DNA of 43,291 nucleotides from Spirochaetales bacterium (GTDB lineage: Bacteria > Spirochaetota > Spirochaetia > SZUA-6 > RPPD01). The notes below the pieces were generated by a model, which was given only the letters and a program-made list of their open reading frames with translations, was not told where the DNA came from and did no database searches. The translations under genes were made by a program, and so were the position numbers. The DNA is taken from assembly GCA_016929065.1 (NCBI GenBank), contig JAFGJO010000049.1, forward strand, positions 1 to 43,291, given 5' to 3'. Shown here one piece after another: positions 8,381 through 16,451 of the stretch. Position 1 is the stretch's first letter. Every line of letters begins with the position of its first letter.

Positions 8381-8830
8381 TTAACGGTTTCGATATCCAC
8401 GGTTGTCATTCATCGAACCGCGGTCAAACCGTTCATTGCCAGTCACTTCATTTTTGCGGTCGCCATTGCCGGCCCATGACGGAATTCGGTCTTTTGTCCA
8501 GACAGCGAGCGTCTTGCCGGCAGATTCAACGGTGATCGGCGCAATGTGGTTGTCCAGGACAAACCCGTTGATAGTCGCGGCATTCCCGTCCTTCAACCCG
8601 CCGTTCAGGTCATTCCCGATCCGTCCAAGATGCACTTCATAGGTGGCGCCGCCGGATACCAGGTACCATTCACCGTCTTCGCTTTTTAACGTGCCGGACA
8701 ATGTTTTTTCAATACCGTTGTCTGCGACATCGCGTCCGACAACATCGGCGGGAGAAGCAGCTGCCATGGTGAGCGGCAGTACAGCAAAAATTAATGCTGC
8801 AGTCAAAAAAGTAATTATTTGTTTGTTCAT
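8381..8830 (-). CDS. Small secreted protein of unknown function
   Basis: The 149-residue product starts MNKQIITFLTAALIFAVLP and has a clear signal peptide ending near TMAAA. The ATG at 8830 is preceded by GAGGAGG at good distance; the longer upstream frame has no such signal. The mature part has a small beta-rich region (SGTLKSEDGEWYLVSG, YEVHLGRIGN, TINGFVLDNHIAPITVE) that looks like an OB-like or DNA-uptake-independent beta barrel, then a low-complexity tail rich in Gly, Asn, Arg and Asp. I do not recognise the family. Location is periplasmic or extracellular by its signal. It stands alone, with a hairpin terminator just beyond its stop. Confidence 0.7.
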   Translation of the reverse strand: MNKQIITFLTAALIFAVLPLTMAAASPADVVGRDVADNGIEKTLSGTLKSEDGEWYLVSGGATYEVHLGRIGNDLNGGLKDGNAATINGFVLDNHIAPITVESAGKTLAVWTKDRIPSWAGNGDRKNEVTGNERFDRGSMNDNRGYRNR

Positions 8831-9025
8831 AACAAACCTCCTCAAATGATTTAATAATAAGGTATCCCCGCTGTGTGAATCCGGATTGTGGGAAATATGA
8901 AGAGATGATGAAGACGAAAAAAGTATCCACAGAGTACACGGATAATAAAATCGGAATTTAAAGTACTGGATTGGATTTATCTGGAGTAAAGTGAGCAATA
9001 CCATTGAAGATATTACATTCTGTGG

Positions 9026-10171
9026 TTAAATGTTTTTAAGTGCTTTTAAAAAGGCCTTCAGGTGATGCTTTTTCACATGCGGCATCAAGACGATCCGCAA
9101 ATGGGTGTTGAACAGTGATACAGCCCATCCCTGGCTGCGGAGCTTTTTCGCAATGTCCGGTGCAGGCAATCTTTCATGGACAATCCCTGCCACATTACAA
9201 ACCGGCGGAGTAATTAACGTGAAGCCGGGCAGCTTGTTTACCTCGACAGCAAACCAGTCGGTGAGGTCCATTGCCTTGCGGATAATTTTCTGGTAACCCG
9301 TAAGGCCAAGATGATGAAACAACGCCCAGCAGGCAATTGCTGCTGCTCCGCTTCGGGTGCCGACAATAGTGGGAAGGGCGGTTTCCCCTCCTGCAAGGTA
9401 GGTGACCGGAACGCTTACCGTCCTGGCCAGCTCCTTTGTCCGGTACAGGATGCCGCCGGCGGGAATGACGCTCATCCCCATTTTATGGGGATCAATCGTG
9501 ATCGATGAGACTCCCGGCAGGGAAAAATCAAATGAGGGGGATGGTCTGCCGAGTGACGACAAAAATGGCAATACAAATCCGCCGAATGCCGCATCAATAT
9601 GAAGATAAATATCTTTTTCGTGGGCGATGTCCGAGAGTTCTTCGATGGGATCGACCGTGCCGAGCGCAGTGGAGCCTGCAACACCGACTATAGCCATTGT
9701 TTTTCCGGTAATTTTTTTCCTGAGTTTTTTTACATCAACCACGAACCGGTCGGTACAGGGTATTTTTATTGTTGTACATCCGAGCATCCTGGCTGCTTTG
9801 TCAAAGGAAAAATGGGCATGTTCGGGGACAATAATTTCGGTTTTTTTCCCGCGGGATATCTCTTTTGCCGTCCACATGGCAAGAATGTTTGCTTCGGTCC
9901 CTCCGGTGACGATCGCGCCGTGTGCATGAAGGTGCGACAACATCCGCCCCATTATCCGTACTGCTTCCTGTTCGATTTGTACGGTGCCGGTGAACAGTCC
10001 GGGATCGCCGACATTTTTTTGCAGATGTTCCGCATACATGCGCTGGGCGAAGGGGTGGGGGTAAGTGCACATCGAGCCGACAATCTTGTCACCGGTGAAT
10101 GAGAGATCGTGCTTCAGTTTTTTATACAAGCGCCATCGTACTTCCCACGATGAAAGCTTTTTATCTTCCAT
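9026..10171 (-). CDS. mfnA: MfnA-type PLP-dependent L-aspartate/L-tyrosine decarboxylase
   Basis: A group II PLP decarboxylase of 381 residues. Typical features are VGDPGLFTGT, TGGTEANI, EHAHFSFDKAA (ring-stacking His120), IDAAFGG (Asp193) and the Schiff-base lysine in TIDPHKMG (Lys230). The whole pattern matches archaeal MfnA/aspartate decarboxylase rather than the bacterial pyruvoyl PanD or GadB. In archaea this family makes tyramine for methanofuran, or beta-alanine for CoA. The neighbours are CoA genes, so aspartate to beta-alanine is the likely reaction here. I start at ATG 10171; a TTG two codons upstream is possible. It lies 144 nt after panB with no evident terminator, and may be on the same transcript. 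Confidence 0.85.
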   Translation of the reverse strand: MEDKKLSSWEVRWRLYKKLKHDLSFTGDKIVGSMCTYPHPFAQRMYAEHLQKNVGDPGLFTGTVQIEQEAVRIMGRMLSHLHAHGAIVTGGTEANILAMWTAKEISRGKKTEIIVPEHAHFSFDKAARMLGCTTIKIPCTDRFVVDVKKLRKKITGKTMAIVGVAGSTALGTVDPIEELSDIAHEKDIYLHIDAAFGGFVLPFLSSLGRPSPSFDFSLPGVSSITIDPHKMGMSVIPAGGILYRTKELARTVSVPVTYLAGGETALPTIVGTRSGAAAIACWALFHHLGLTGYQKIIRKAMDLTDWFAVEVNKLPGFTLITPPVCNVAGIVHERLPAPDIAKKLRSQGWAVSLFNTHLRIVLMPHVKKHHLKAFLKALKNI

Positions 10172-10315
10172 GTACAATATCTTTCTGCATGATGCTGTTT
10201 TGATTTAATGTCATGTCATAACCCGTTGTCTGTTCCTGAATTTGCAACAAAAGCTTTTGAACGCTCCTTCCTAAACATATACACAACGGAGGATTTTGGC
10301 AACGTTGAATTTTAT

Positions 10316-11095
10316 TTAATGATAGGTATGCCCGTCATCCGGGTAGCGTTCTTCGTCGACTTCGGTGATAAACATGTTGACGGCATTGGCGATGGTGTTG
10401 CCGATGTCTGCATACTGCTTACGGAACTTCGGGGGGTGGGATTCTCCCCGGTCAAGACCGAGGAGGTCGTTGATGACCAGTACCTGGCCGTCACAGTATT
10501 TACCTGCGCCGATTCCAATCGACGGTACAGGAATGGCCGCTGTAATTGTTTTTGCCAGGTTTTCGGGAATGCATTCGAACACAATGGCAAAGACGCCTGC
10601 ATCACACAATCCGAGTGCATGGGATATCATTGCATCGGCTTCTTCGGCAGCTTTTCCCACGACATGATATTTTTCCGCAGTTTGCGGCAAAAGTCCCAAA
10701 TGTCCCATAACCGGAATATTTTCCGCTGTCAGGGCAGCGGCAATTTCGGGAAAATACCCTTCAAACTTTACTCCGGACGCCCCTGCATCGATACACAGCT
10801 TCGCATTCGATACCGCTGTTTTCGGGTCGCCAAAAGAACCAATCGGCATGTCCGCGATGACCGGGACAATACCGGCTCCGCGGCTGACTGCAGTTGTATG
10901 GTAGCAGATATCATCCATGGTGACATGTTTTGTTGAAGTATGGCCCTGAAATACCACCCCAAGGCTGTCGCCGACCAAAAGCAGGTCAACAGAAAGGCTT
11001 TGCAGTATCCGCGCCATCTGAAAATCATAGGCAGTGAGCATGATAATCTTTTTTTTGCTTTTCAGGCCGTCCAGCAGCTTTGTCATGTTCATCAT
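10316..11095 (-). CDS. panB: Ketopantoate hydroxymethyltransferase PanB
   Basis: This 259-residue protein is a clear PanB (3-methyl-2-oxobutanoate hydroxymethyltransferase), which adds a hydroxymethyl group from methylene-THF to 2-oxoisovalerate. The metal and catalytic acids are in place: Asp43 (VGDSLG), Asp82 (ADMPIGSFG), Glu112 (KFEG) and Glu174 (FECI). The family motif GIGAGKYCDGQVLV is at 194-207. Its ATG overlaps the stop of the phosphopantothenate synthetase gene by ATGA, so the two are translationally coupled. In ordinary bacteria panB sits with panC and panD; here both are replaced by archaeal-type enzymes. Confidence 0.95.
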   Translation of the reverse strand: MMNMTKLLDGLKSKKKIIMLTAYDFQMARILQSLSVDLLLVGDSLGVVFQGHTSTKHVTMDDICYHTTAVSRGAGIVPVIADMPIGSFGDPKTAVSNAKLCIDAGASGVKFEGYFPEIAAALTAENIPVMGHLGLLPQTAEKYHVVGKAAEEADAMISHALGLCDAGVFAIVFECIPENLAKTITAAIPVPSIGIGAGKYCDGQVLVINDLLGLDRGESHPPKFRKQYADIGNTIANAVNMFITEVDEERYPDDGHTYH

Positions 11096-11892
11096 TCCTT
11101 CGGTACTTCCATGAATATGCCCTTTTTTTCCATATCCGCAAGTTTCAGCCGGACAGCTTTGATCACCTCACCAACCGTTTTTTTATTGTTATATAAGTCC
11201 ACTATCTTCCAGACAGCGGTTTTGTCTTTTGTTTTCAGTTTTTCAATTTTTTCGATCAACAGGGGAAATACACGGACGATATTGTCGATGATCGTGATGT
11301 CGGCAAACTGTGCTGTTCGGGAAAAAGGATTCAGATCTACTGCGATAACTTTTTTCCCCATACGGACAAGCTGTTCGGTCCGGTCGCCGTCTTCGAGCGC
11401 CAGAAACACAACATCAGCATGGAATATCCCCCGGCTGTCCACTTTCCCCCGCTCACTCTCCAGTCCCGGAACACGGCTGTCGGCATCCTCTCCCACACCA
11501 TAGACAGTTTTTGCGCCTGCCGCGAGGAGCACTTGCTCAATGGCCTTCTCCCGTTCAAGGCAGCGGTAAAACAGATTGATCTCCAGCTGCGCCGAAGCTG
11601 CCCGTCCGGCATCCACGCATTCCTTTGCTGTGAGAGCGGCGACATTGCCGTTCACCGAGATTACAGGTTTGTCGGCCAACAGAAGAGCGGCGGCGGCGGC
11701 TTCGATTGCCGAATCTGCTGCCGCATGGGTTTGTTCTCCAAGAATATAATCAAAGGCTTCACCCCGGCCGTGTGCAAACAGTCCGGCTGTGGCCACCACT
11801 TTTTGTTCCCAGCCGTGCACCAGGCGCTCGCGCATTTCCAAAGATACTTTCCTGGGATGGCTGTCCGGAATATCAGTGCTCATCGATGACAT
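11092..11892 (-). CDS. pps: Archaeal-type 4-phosphopantoate--beta-alanine ligase (phosphopantothenate synthetase)
   Basis: The 266-residue product (from ATG 11892) matches the archaeal DUF137 family, which condenses 4-phosphopantoate with beta-alanine using ATP. Conserved blocks include IPDSHPRKVSLEMRERL near the N-terminus, AHGRGEAFDYILGE (40-53), PVISVNGNVAAL (76-87), LEINLFYRCLEREKAI, and ALEDGDRTEQL then VDLNPFSRTAQ (165-195). The start at 11892 has AGGAG three bases upstream; an alternative ATG is at 11883. It begins inside the last codons of the pantoate kinase gene (20-nt overlap) and ends overlapping panB, which is tight operon packing. This enzyme takes the place of bacterial PanC. 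It is unrelated to the PPS of nonribosomal clusters. Confidence 0.92.
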   Translation of the reverse strand: MSSMSTDIPDSHPRKVSLEMRERLVHGWEQKVVATAGLFAHGRGEAFDYILGEQTHAAADSAIEAAAAALLLADKPVISVNGNVAALTAKECVDAGRAASAQLEINLFYRCLEREKAIEQVLLAAGAKTVYGVGEDADSRVPGLESERGKVDSRGIFHADVVFLALEDGDRTEQLVRMGKKVIAVDLNPFSRTAQFADITIIDNIVRVFPLLIEKIEKLKTKDKTAVWKIVDLYNNKKTVGEVIKAVRLKLADMEKKGIFMEVPKE

Positions 11893-12838
11893 GTGCTCCT
11901 TGTTCTGCGATCGTACTTTCAAACAGTGTATGCGGTTTTTTGATTTGTGCAAATATGCCCATGATGGTTTCTTTCAAAGAAATATCGGCGATTGTGTAGA
12001 CGGCTTCGCCGAACATGGGCATTGTCGCGGGGATGTTTTTTTTGTCAAACAGATTCAGCACAATACGGACTTCGTTTGTGATAAAGCCGGTCTGTTCTGC
12101 AAAGTTTCTGCTTACAAGCATGAAATGGGCGATGACCGGATGCCGCAAAAAAGACTGCAGGCTGGTCCCGTATGCTTCCCTTATTTTCTGCCGTTGTTGC
12201 GGGTCCGAGAGGGCGGATGTTGTGGAGAGCGGGCCGAATACACAGCAAAAAAGCGTTGTTCCCCGAAGCTGCGGAAAGGAGAGCACCTCGCCGATCCCCG
12301 GGGCGCCGGGAGCGGTCCTTGTCTCGATCCCGCCGACGGTATCACCCAGCACGGTTCCCAGGCCGGTTTTGCATTCCGCTTCGGCGACATGTGCGATTTG
12401 TCCGGCTTCAATGTCCGACAACGGCAGACCGTACAATTTATTGAGTGCGAGCGAGAGGGAGAATGCTCCGGCTCCGCTTGACCCGAATCCCGCGCCAAAG
12501 GGAACCTCGATGTTGTGCATGATTTTCAGGCCTTTGGGAACACAGATGCCCAGACGCGAAAAAAACAATGTAATCACTTTTGCAGACACCATGGCATTGT
12601 CTGCTGTATTGTTTATGAAATACTGCGGAATTGCAGTGCTGCTTTTTTTTATGGCAACTGTTGTTGTGCAGCCTTTTGAAAGGGAGAAGCCCGCACCGCA
12701 AGAACCTTTTTTCAGAATGTCATCTGACTCGTCACAGATGTCAAAAAAACCGGTGATATGGCCGGGGGCCCATGCTTTTGCATGGTCCATCATAGAAGGG
12801 AACTTTCGGGAAAATTGAGGTGCTGAATTACTGCTCAT
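11873..12838 (-). CDS. pok: Archaeal-type pantoate kinase (GHMP family)
   Basis: A GHMP-fold kinase of 321 residues that phosphorylates pantoate to 4-phosphopantoate. It carries the pantoate-kinase N-terminal signature AWAPGHITGFFDICD (22-36), GSCGAGFSLSKGCTTTV (45-61), the ATP-binding loop PFGAGFGSSGAGAFS (113-127), and AHVAEAECKTGLGTV followed by GGIETRTAPGAPGIG (169-183). This combination is the archaeal PoK type, not bacterial CoaA/CoaW/CoaX. The start is uncertain: ATG 12838 has no Shine-Dalgarno but a promoter ends about 15 nt before it; ATG 12796 would begin MMDHAKAWAPGH, closer to archaeal N-termini. It is the first gene of the cluster. Confidence 0.92.
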   Translation of the reverse strand: MSSNSAPQFSRKFPSMMDHAKAWAPGHITGFFDICDESDDILKKGSCGAGFSLSKGCTTTVAIKKSSTAIPQYFINNTADNAMVSAKVITLFFSRLGICVPKGLKIMHNIEVPFGAGFGSSGAGAFSLSLALNKLYGLPLSDIEAGQIAHVAEAECKTGLGTVLGDTVGGIETRTAPGAPGIGEVLSFPQLRGTTLFCCVFGPLSTTSALSDPQQRQKIREAYGTSLQSFLRHPVIAHFMLVSRNFAEQTGFITNEVRIVLNLFDKKNIPATMPMFGEAVYTIADISLKETIMGIFAQIKKPHTLFESTIAEQGAHVIDEH

Positions 12839-12852
12839 TGTATCTGGTTTAA

Positions 12853-12881
12853 AACATAATGTCGGGCCGGAGGGATGTCAA
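12853..12881 (-). promoter_or_regulatory. Promoter of the CoA cluster
   Basis: On the minus strand TTGACA and TATGTT are separated by exactly 17 bp. Transcription would start near 12846, only about 8 nt before the ATG at 12838 and about 50 nt before the alternative ATG at 12796. Confidence 0.6.
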
Positions 12882-12986
12882 CACCTCTTGTTTTTTCGTC
12901 GAGGCTTGTTCTTCCCCATTCTTTTTTTTCTGTCGGTGATTGGGGTTTTAGAGTATAATGAAGTATATTTAACAAAATGGTGCAAT

Positions 12987-13367
12987 ATGCCCGGTAAAGG
13001 AGTGTGCTTGAGAGGAAAAGGGTTCCGACATTCACCAATCGATTCATGGGTCAGGATTTTATACAGCTGTTTACTGCTCTGTATCATGATGAGTTTTTCT
13101 GCCTGTCCTACAGTACCGAAAAATCCTTCTGCGGATTCACAGCATTACGGACAAAACAGGGAATCCGGGACCGCCATGGAGAAAGAGGGATCAAACCTGT
13201 TTTCTTTTTTCGGCAGCGGAAAGCCGTTCTTCTGGCCTGCACTCGGCATTGACATGAATGAGCCGGTGACACGTTCTGTTGTGAATACGGTGATTGCTGT
13301 TGCCGGGCTTATAGTGATTGCGAAAATAGTGCACTCAATCAGAAAAAGAAAAATAAAACGCCGGTGA
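12987..13367 (+). CDS. Small predicted lipoprotein with C-terminal membrane segment
   Basis: The 126-residue product has a basic N-terminus, a hydrophobic stretch ILYSCLLLCIMMSFSAC that ends in a lipobox-like Ser-Ala-Cys, a low-complexity linker rich in Ser, Asn and Gly, and a second hydrophobic segment TVIAVAGLIVIAKIV before a Lys/Arg-rich end. Two starts are possible: ATG 12987, or TTG 13008, which has AAGGAG five bases upstream and gives a more usual signal peptide. I do not recognise the family. It is divergent from the CoA cluster and convergent with the UPF0158 gene. Confidence 0.5.
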   Translation: MPGKGVCLRGKGFRHSPIDSWVRILYSCLLLCIMMSFSACPTVPKNPSADSQHYGQNRESGTAMEKEGSNLFSFFGSGKPFFWPALGIDMNEPVTRSVVNTVIAVAGLIVIAKIVHSIRKRKIKRR

Positions 13368-13386
13368 AAAGCGGGTTTTACACCGG
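13361..13386. terminator. Hairpin between convergent genes
   Basis: CCGGTG and CACCGG arms enclose a 14-nt loop and include the lipoprotein stop codon and the end of the UPF0158 gene. It could stop both convergent transcripts, although no clear T-run follows. Confidence 0.4.
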
Positions 13387-13815
13387 TTGTATATTATGAC
13401 CGCCGAGCCAAGCAACAACATGTTCCTTGATGCGGGAATCATGAAATTCAAGCCATCGGGAACTGATATTCGGAAATTCTCCAATGCTGTCTTTAAACCG
13501 TCGAAACGGTTTCGGCTGACAGAGTACGCCGTGCAGCACTTCTTTTGCTTTGCTTCCGGGAAGGCTCCGGACAAAATCTTCCATAATTTCAAAACTTTGC
13601 GATGAATCCATGGGTTCCAGCGGAAGAAACCTGTCGGGAGATTCCTCAAGACGGTCGCGCATTTCATCATCCTCGGGAAGGTCAAAGTCTTCCACGATAC
13701 TGATTACCTCGCCGGTCTGTGTATCAAGGAAATGAACACTGCTGTCGTTCTGGTCTTCGACAGCATATATTAAACCCGACATGTCAACCTGTATTTTTCT
13801 CATGGTGCGCTCCAT
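13378..13815 (-). CDS. UPF0158 family protein
   Basis: A 145-residue soluble protein with the UPF0158 pattern: a DTQTGEVI strand after a short helix, an acidic patch (EDFDLPEDDEMRDRL), FLPLEPMDSSQSFEIMEDF, the conserved FRRFKDSI and RWLEFHDSRIKEHVVAWL. The function of the family is not known. The start may be ATG 13815 (AGAAGG about 9 nt upstream) or ATG 13803 (GGAG six bases upstream, giving MRKIQVDMSG). The longer upstream frame has no conserved residues. The gene has its own 5' region of about 190 nt toward the next plus-strand gene. Confidence 0.75.
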   Translation of the reverse strand: MERTMRKIQVDMSGLIYAVEDQNDSSVHFLDTQTGEVISIVEDFDLPEDDEMRDRLEESPDRFLPLEPMDSSQSFEIMEDFVRSLPGSKAKEVLHGVLCQPKPFRRFKDSIGEFPNISSRWLEFHDSRIKEHVVAWLGGHNIQPV

Positions 13816-14008
13816 ACTCAATGCCTTCTTTCCTGGTAGTTCATTATACTGTGAAAACGAAATTAATACCATAGAGAGTCTGCATGTATTTCTTGATTCG
13901 GAATGAAAGAGATTCGAATACACTCTATAGGCCAATGCTGATTGAAATACTTTTCAATTCGTAATAAAATTAGAGTCATAAAAAATGGAATTAAAAAAGG
14001 AGTAGAAA

Positions 14009-14422
14009 ATGGTTACTGTGGAAAAGACCAGTAAAGATCCTGGTGTTCAGGTTCAATGGGCGGTACGCCTGTTGCACATGACTTTTCAGGAGCTTGAAAC
14101 CAAATATCCGGATTATGAAACCCTTGATGCAAACCTCAATGCGGCAAAAAAGATTGTTTGTGAACACCAGGCAAAAGCATCAGCTGCAGCTTTAAAAATA
14201 CTTGCAGAAGATACCCCGGATACGATGGGATATGCCGTGATGTGTCTGATACAGGGTATGCAAAAAGTAAAGACCGCGGAGTGGATACAATATCTTCATG
14301 ATGCGAGTGCCGATATGCGGGATGCCGTATCGCAGGCCGCGAAAGAAGCCCTCGCCATCGCAGGTGAATCAACCGGTTTTGCCTCATTGCATACAAATCA
14401 GGCTTCCCGTGGTATTGTGTAA
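14009..14422 (+). CDS. Hypothetical helical protein
   Basis: A 137-residue, mostly helical, acidic-neutral soluble protein without signal peptide or membrane segment. AAAAAAGGAG lies just before the ATG. The middle (KASAAALKILAEDTPDTMGYAVM) and the C-terminal helix (DASADMRDAVSQAAKEALAIAG) recall HEAT-like helical repeats, but I cannot place it in a family. It ends exactly where the convergent beta-flower gene ends, with no terminator in between. Good coding signal and ribosome site make it likely to be real. Confidence 0.6.
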   Translation: MVTVEKTSKDPGVQVQWAVRLLHMTFQELETKYPDYETLDANLNAAKKIVCEHQAKASAAALKILAEDTPDTMGYAVMCLIQGMQKVKTAEWIQYLHDASADMRDAVSQAAKEALAIAGESTGFASLHTNQASRGIV

Positions 14423-14785
14423 TTATTGATAGAAATACATTTCACCCGATAGTGCGGACCAAGAACTTGATATCGGCGGCTTCATTTTTTTTGAATGCTG
14501 ATCCCCTTTTGTTTTGACCGGCTGTTTGGCTCCCTTAACCGGTTTTGTGTGTTTTGCCGGCGGAACCGGGCCTTTACCGGTTGCTGATTCTGTAAAGAAA
14601 ACGCGTCTTCCGCGAAGATCCCGCACCCATCCGTCCTCGAACCAGCCCAAATGATGACCTGCAATGGAATGCACTGCATCATTTTCAAAATAGCCGACTG
14701 GTTTTCCTTCAAAAAGATAAATTATCTCGTCGTTATCAATGTAGGACACTGCTTTGCCCTCAAAGTCATAAAAAGTATACTTCAT
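14423..14785 (-). CDS. Four-fold beta flower-type protein
   Basis: The 120-residue protein has four short imperfect beta repeats in its first 65 residues: YDFEGKAVSYIDNDEIIYLF, GKPVGYFENDAVHSI, GHHLGWFEDGWVRDL and GRRVFFTESA. This G-x-x-V-x-Y/W-x-x-x-x-x-I/V pattern matches what I know as the '4-fold beta flower' proteins. The C-terminal half is basic and low complexity (Lys/Pro-rich), perhaps a disordered tail. There is no signal peptide. AAGGAG lies before the ATG. Its molecular role is unknown. Confidence 0.65.
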   Translation of the reverse strand: MKYTFYDFEGKAVSYIDNDEIIYLFEGKPVGYFENDAVHSIAGHHLGWFEDGWVRDLRGRRVFFTESATGKGPVPPAKHTKPVKGAKQPVKTKGDQHSKKMKPPISSSWSALSGEMYFYQ

Positions 14786-14982
14786 GGAATCTCCTTGAAT
14801 GATAAATGATTTTTATCAACTAACCCTAATATAACATTTTTTTGAAGAAATTGAAAGTGCTCATTTGTGTTTGGTCCGTTCATTTGTAATATTTGCATGT
14901 AAAGTCCTTTTTTTCATGAATACTCATGTACCAATAGAGTCAGGGTTGTGATACTATACACAAGACAGAGAGGAGGGTGTCC

Positions 14983-15459
14983 ATGAAAAAATATCTACTG
15001 TTCATATTTATCGGTTTGGTGAGCTTTTCAGGCTGTCAGCCGGATATAACTTCTTTCGAGATGGGAAATCCTGAAGCATCATGCAAGATACTGATTGCCG
15101 GGGTCTCGAGTGAGTTTAAAGACGCGGTCGTGCGAAAGGTGATTGATACGCTTGGAGCTGATTCATATTTTTTTAAAGGGATAGGTCTCGGCGAATTTGA
15201 AAAGACAGATCTGTCCGGCTATAATGCAGTGCTGATTGTCTGTATGTACTCGGCAGGGAAAATTGATGAGAATGTGAGGGGATATTTTTCGAATGATCCA
15301 ACAGGAGGGAAATTGATTGGTTTATTTACTGTTGGGAGTGAACGGTCACAACCCGTCATAAATATCGATGCAGTGTCTTCTGCTTCTGAAATGAATATGG
15401 TCGAAAAACGGGCAGAAGAAATCGTGACACTGATAAAGAAACGGTGTGGAGGGAGATAA
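14983..15459 (+). CDS. Small predicted lipoprotein with flavodoxin-like fold
   Basis: A 158-residue protein with a lipoprotein signal: MKKYLLFIFIGLVSFSGCQP, lipobox Phe-Ser-Gly-Cys. The mature part alternates strands and helices (CKILIAGVSSEFKDAVVRKV, YNAVLIVCMYSAGKI, KLIGLFTVG), similar to flavodoxin or a CheY-like alpha/beta fold, but with no visible FMN loop. GGAGGGTG precedes the ATG at 14983. It is the first gene of a compact plus-strand run: the next gene starts two bases after its stop. Function unknown; outer-membrane or periplasmic face attachment is inferred. Confidence 0.65.
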   Translation: MKKYLLFIFIGLVSFSGCQPDITSFEMGNPEASCKILIAGVSSEFKDAVVRKVIDTLGADSYFFKGIGLGEFEKTDLSGYNAVLIVCMYSAGKIDENVRGYFSNDPTGGKLIGLFTVGSERSQPVINIDAVSSASEMNMVEKRAEEIVTLIKKRCGGR

Positions 15460-15461
15460 AT

Positions 15462-15974
15462 ATGGCTGGCCTTGCACATCTTGGAGTAGGGTTTGCGGCA
15501 AAACGGGCTGTTCCAGAAGTACCGCTTGGATTGTTATTGCCGTGTTCAATGGCCCTGGATATCCTCTCCATTGGATTAACATTTGCCGGCATTGAGTCCC
15601 ACGGGAATGTTCCCTACTCCCATGGGCTTCTGGGTTCGTTGATTATTTCTGCCGTAGTATTCCCGATAGCCTTGCTCATCTCCCGAAACATCCGGATCGG
15701 TATTGTACTGTCCCTGGTTGTATTCAGTCACTGGATACTGGATTTTATGACATGGCCGATGAAAGCGGTTTATGCTGATGCAGAGGGAGTACCTGTCTTT
15801 TTTGACAACTCTTTAAAAATAGGCATTGGACTGCACAGTAATATTGTCGCGGCGCTGATTGTGGAATTTTTATTTCTTGGAGCCGGGGTTGCTGTATATA
15901 TTGTCACTCTTGAAAAAATACGGAAAAACAACAACTCTTCGAACATGCAACTTACATGCAGGGGGAAGTTATGA
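15462..15974 (+). CDS. Multi-pass membrane protein, DUF457/YdjM-like
   Basis: The 170-residue protein has about four to five hydrophobic helices. Conserved-looking His and Asp residues lie in AHLGVGFAAKR, YSHGLLGSLIIS and SHWILDFMTWP, a spacing similar to the membrane-bound metal-dependent hydrolase (YdjM/DUF457) group. The start at 15462 follows GGAGGGAG inside the end of the upstream gene, only two bases past its stop. Its own stop overlaps the following flavodoxin gene by ATGA. Enzymatic activity is not known. Confidence 0.65.
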   Translation: MAGLAHLGVGFAAKRAVPEVPLGLLLPCSMALDILSIGLTFAGIESHGNVPYSHGLLGSLIISAVVFPIALLISRNIRIGIVLSLVVFSHWILDFMTWPMKAVYADAEGVPVFFDNSLKIGIGLHSNIVAALIVEFLFLGAGVAVYIVTLEKIRKNNNSSNMQLTCRGKL

Positions 15975-16438
15975 AAATAGGAATAATTTTATATTCGGGA
16001 ACCGGGAATACCCGGCTGGTCGCAGTGAAGCTTGAGGAAGCCCTTGTGAAAAAAGGTCATAAGGTGAAGATCGATGATATCAGGGTCGAGGGGAAAGTTG
16101 AACCGGGAACCGACAGCTTTACCATAACGGGAAGGCCTGACGTTGCGAAATATGACGGTATCGTATTCGCGTCACCGGTCATGGCCTTTTCGCTGAATCC
16201 GGTGATGAAAAAATATTTGGCGGGTGTTTCGTCTCTTGAAGGCAAACGGATTGCTTTGCTTATTACAAAACACCTTTCAATAGGGATTTCCGGTACGGTC
16301 CAGGCATTCGGAAAAATGAAAAAAATCTGTGCGGTAAAAAAAGGCAGGATTGCAGGCAGGGCAAAAGTGATCTGGAGCAGCAAGAAACGGGCTCAAATGA
16401 TTCATGATGCGGTGGAGACAATTGCTGGCTTGTTTTAA
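15971..16438 (+). CDS. Flavodoxin family protein
   Basis: The 155-residue protein has a flavodoxin-like fold: first strand MKIGIILYS followed by the FMN phosphate loop SGTGNTRLVA (about 9-18), then YDGIVFASPVMAFSLNPVMKKYL, which corresponds to the 60s loop of NAD(P)H:quinone-type flavodoxins. It probably binds FMN and carries electrons or acts in quinone reduction. AGGGGGAAG precedes the ATG, which overlaps the membrane protein stop by ATGA, so it is co-translated with it. Confidence 0.75.
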   Translation: MKIGIILYSGTGNTRLVAVKLEEALVKKGHKVKIDDIRVEGKVEPGTDSFTITGRPDVAKYDGIVFASPVMAFSLNPVMKKYLAGVSSLEGKRIALLITKHLSIGISGTVQAFGKMKKICAVKKGRIAGRAKVIWSSKKRAQMIHDAVETIAGLF

Positions 16439-16451
16439 AGGGTTTTGAATT

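Noticed and set aside
13900-13990. tRNA-like GATTCGAATAC sequence
   Set aside because: No acceptor stem or cloverleaf could be built around it.
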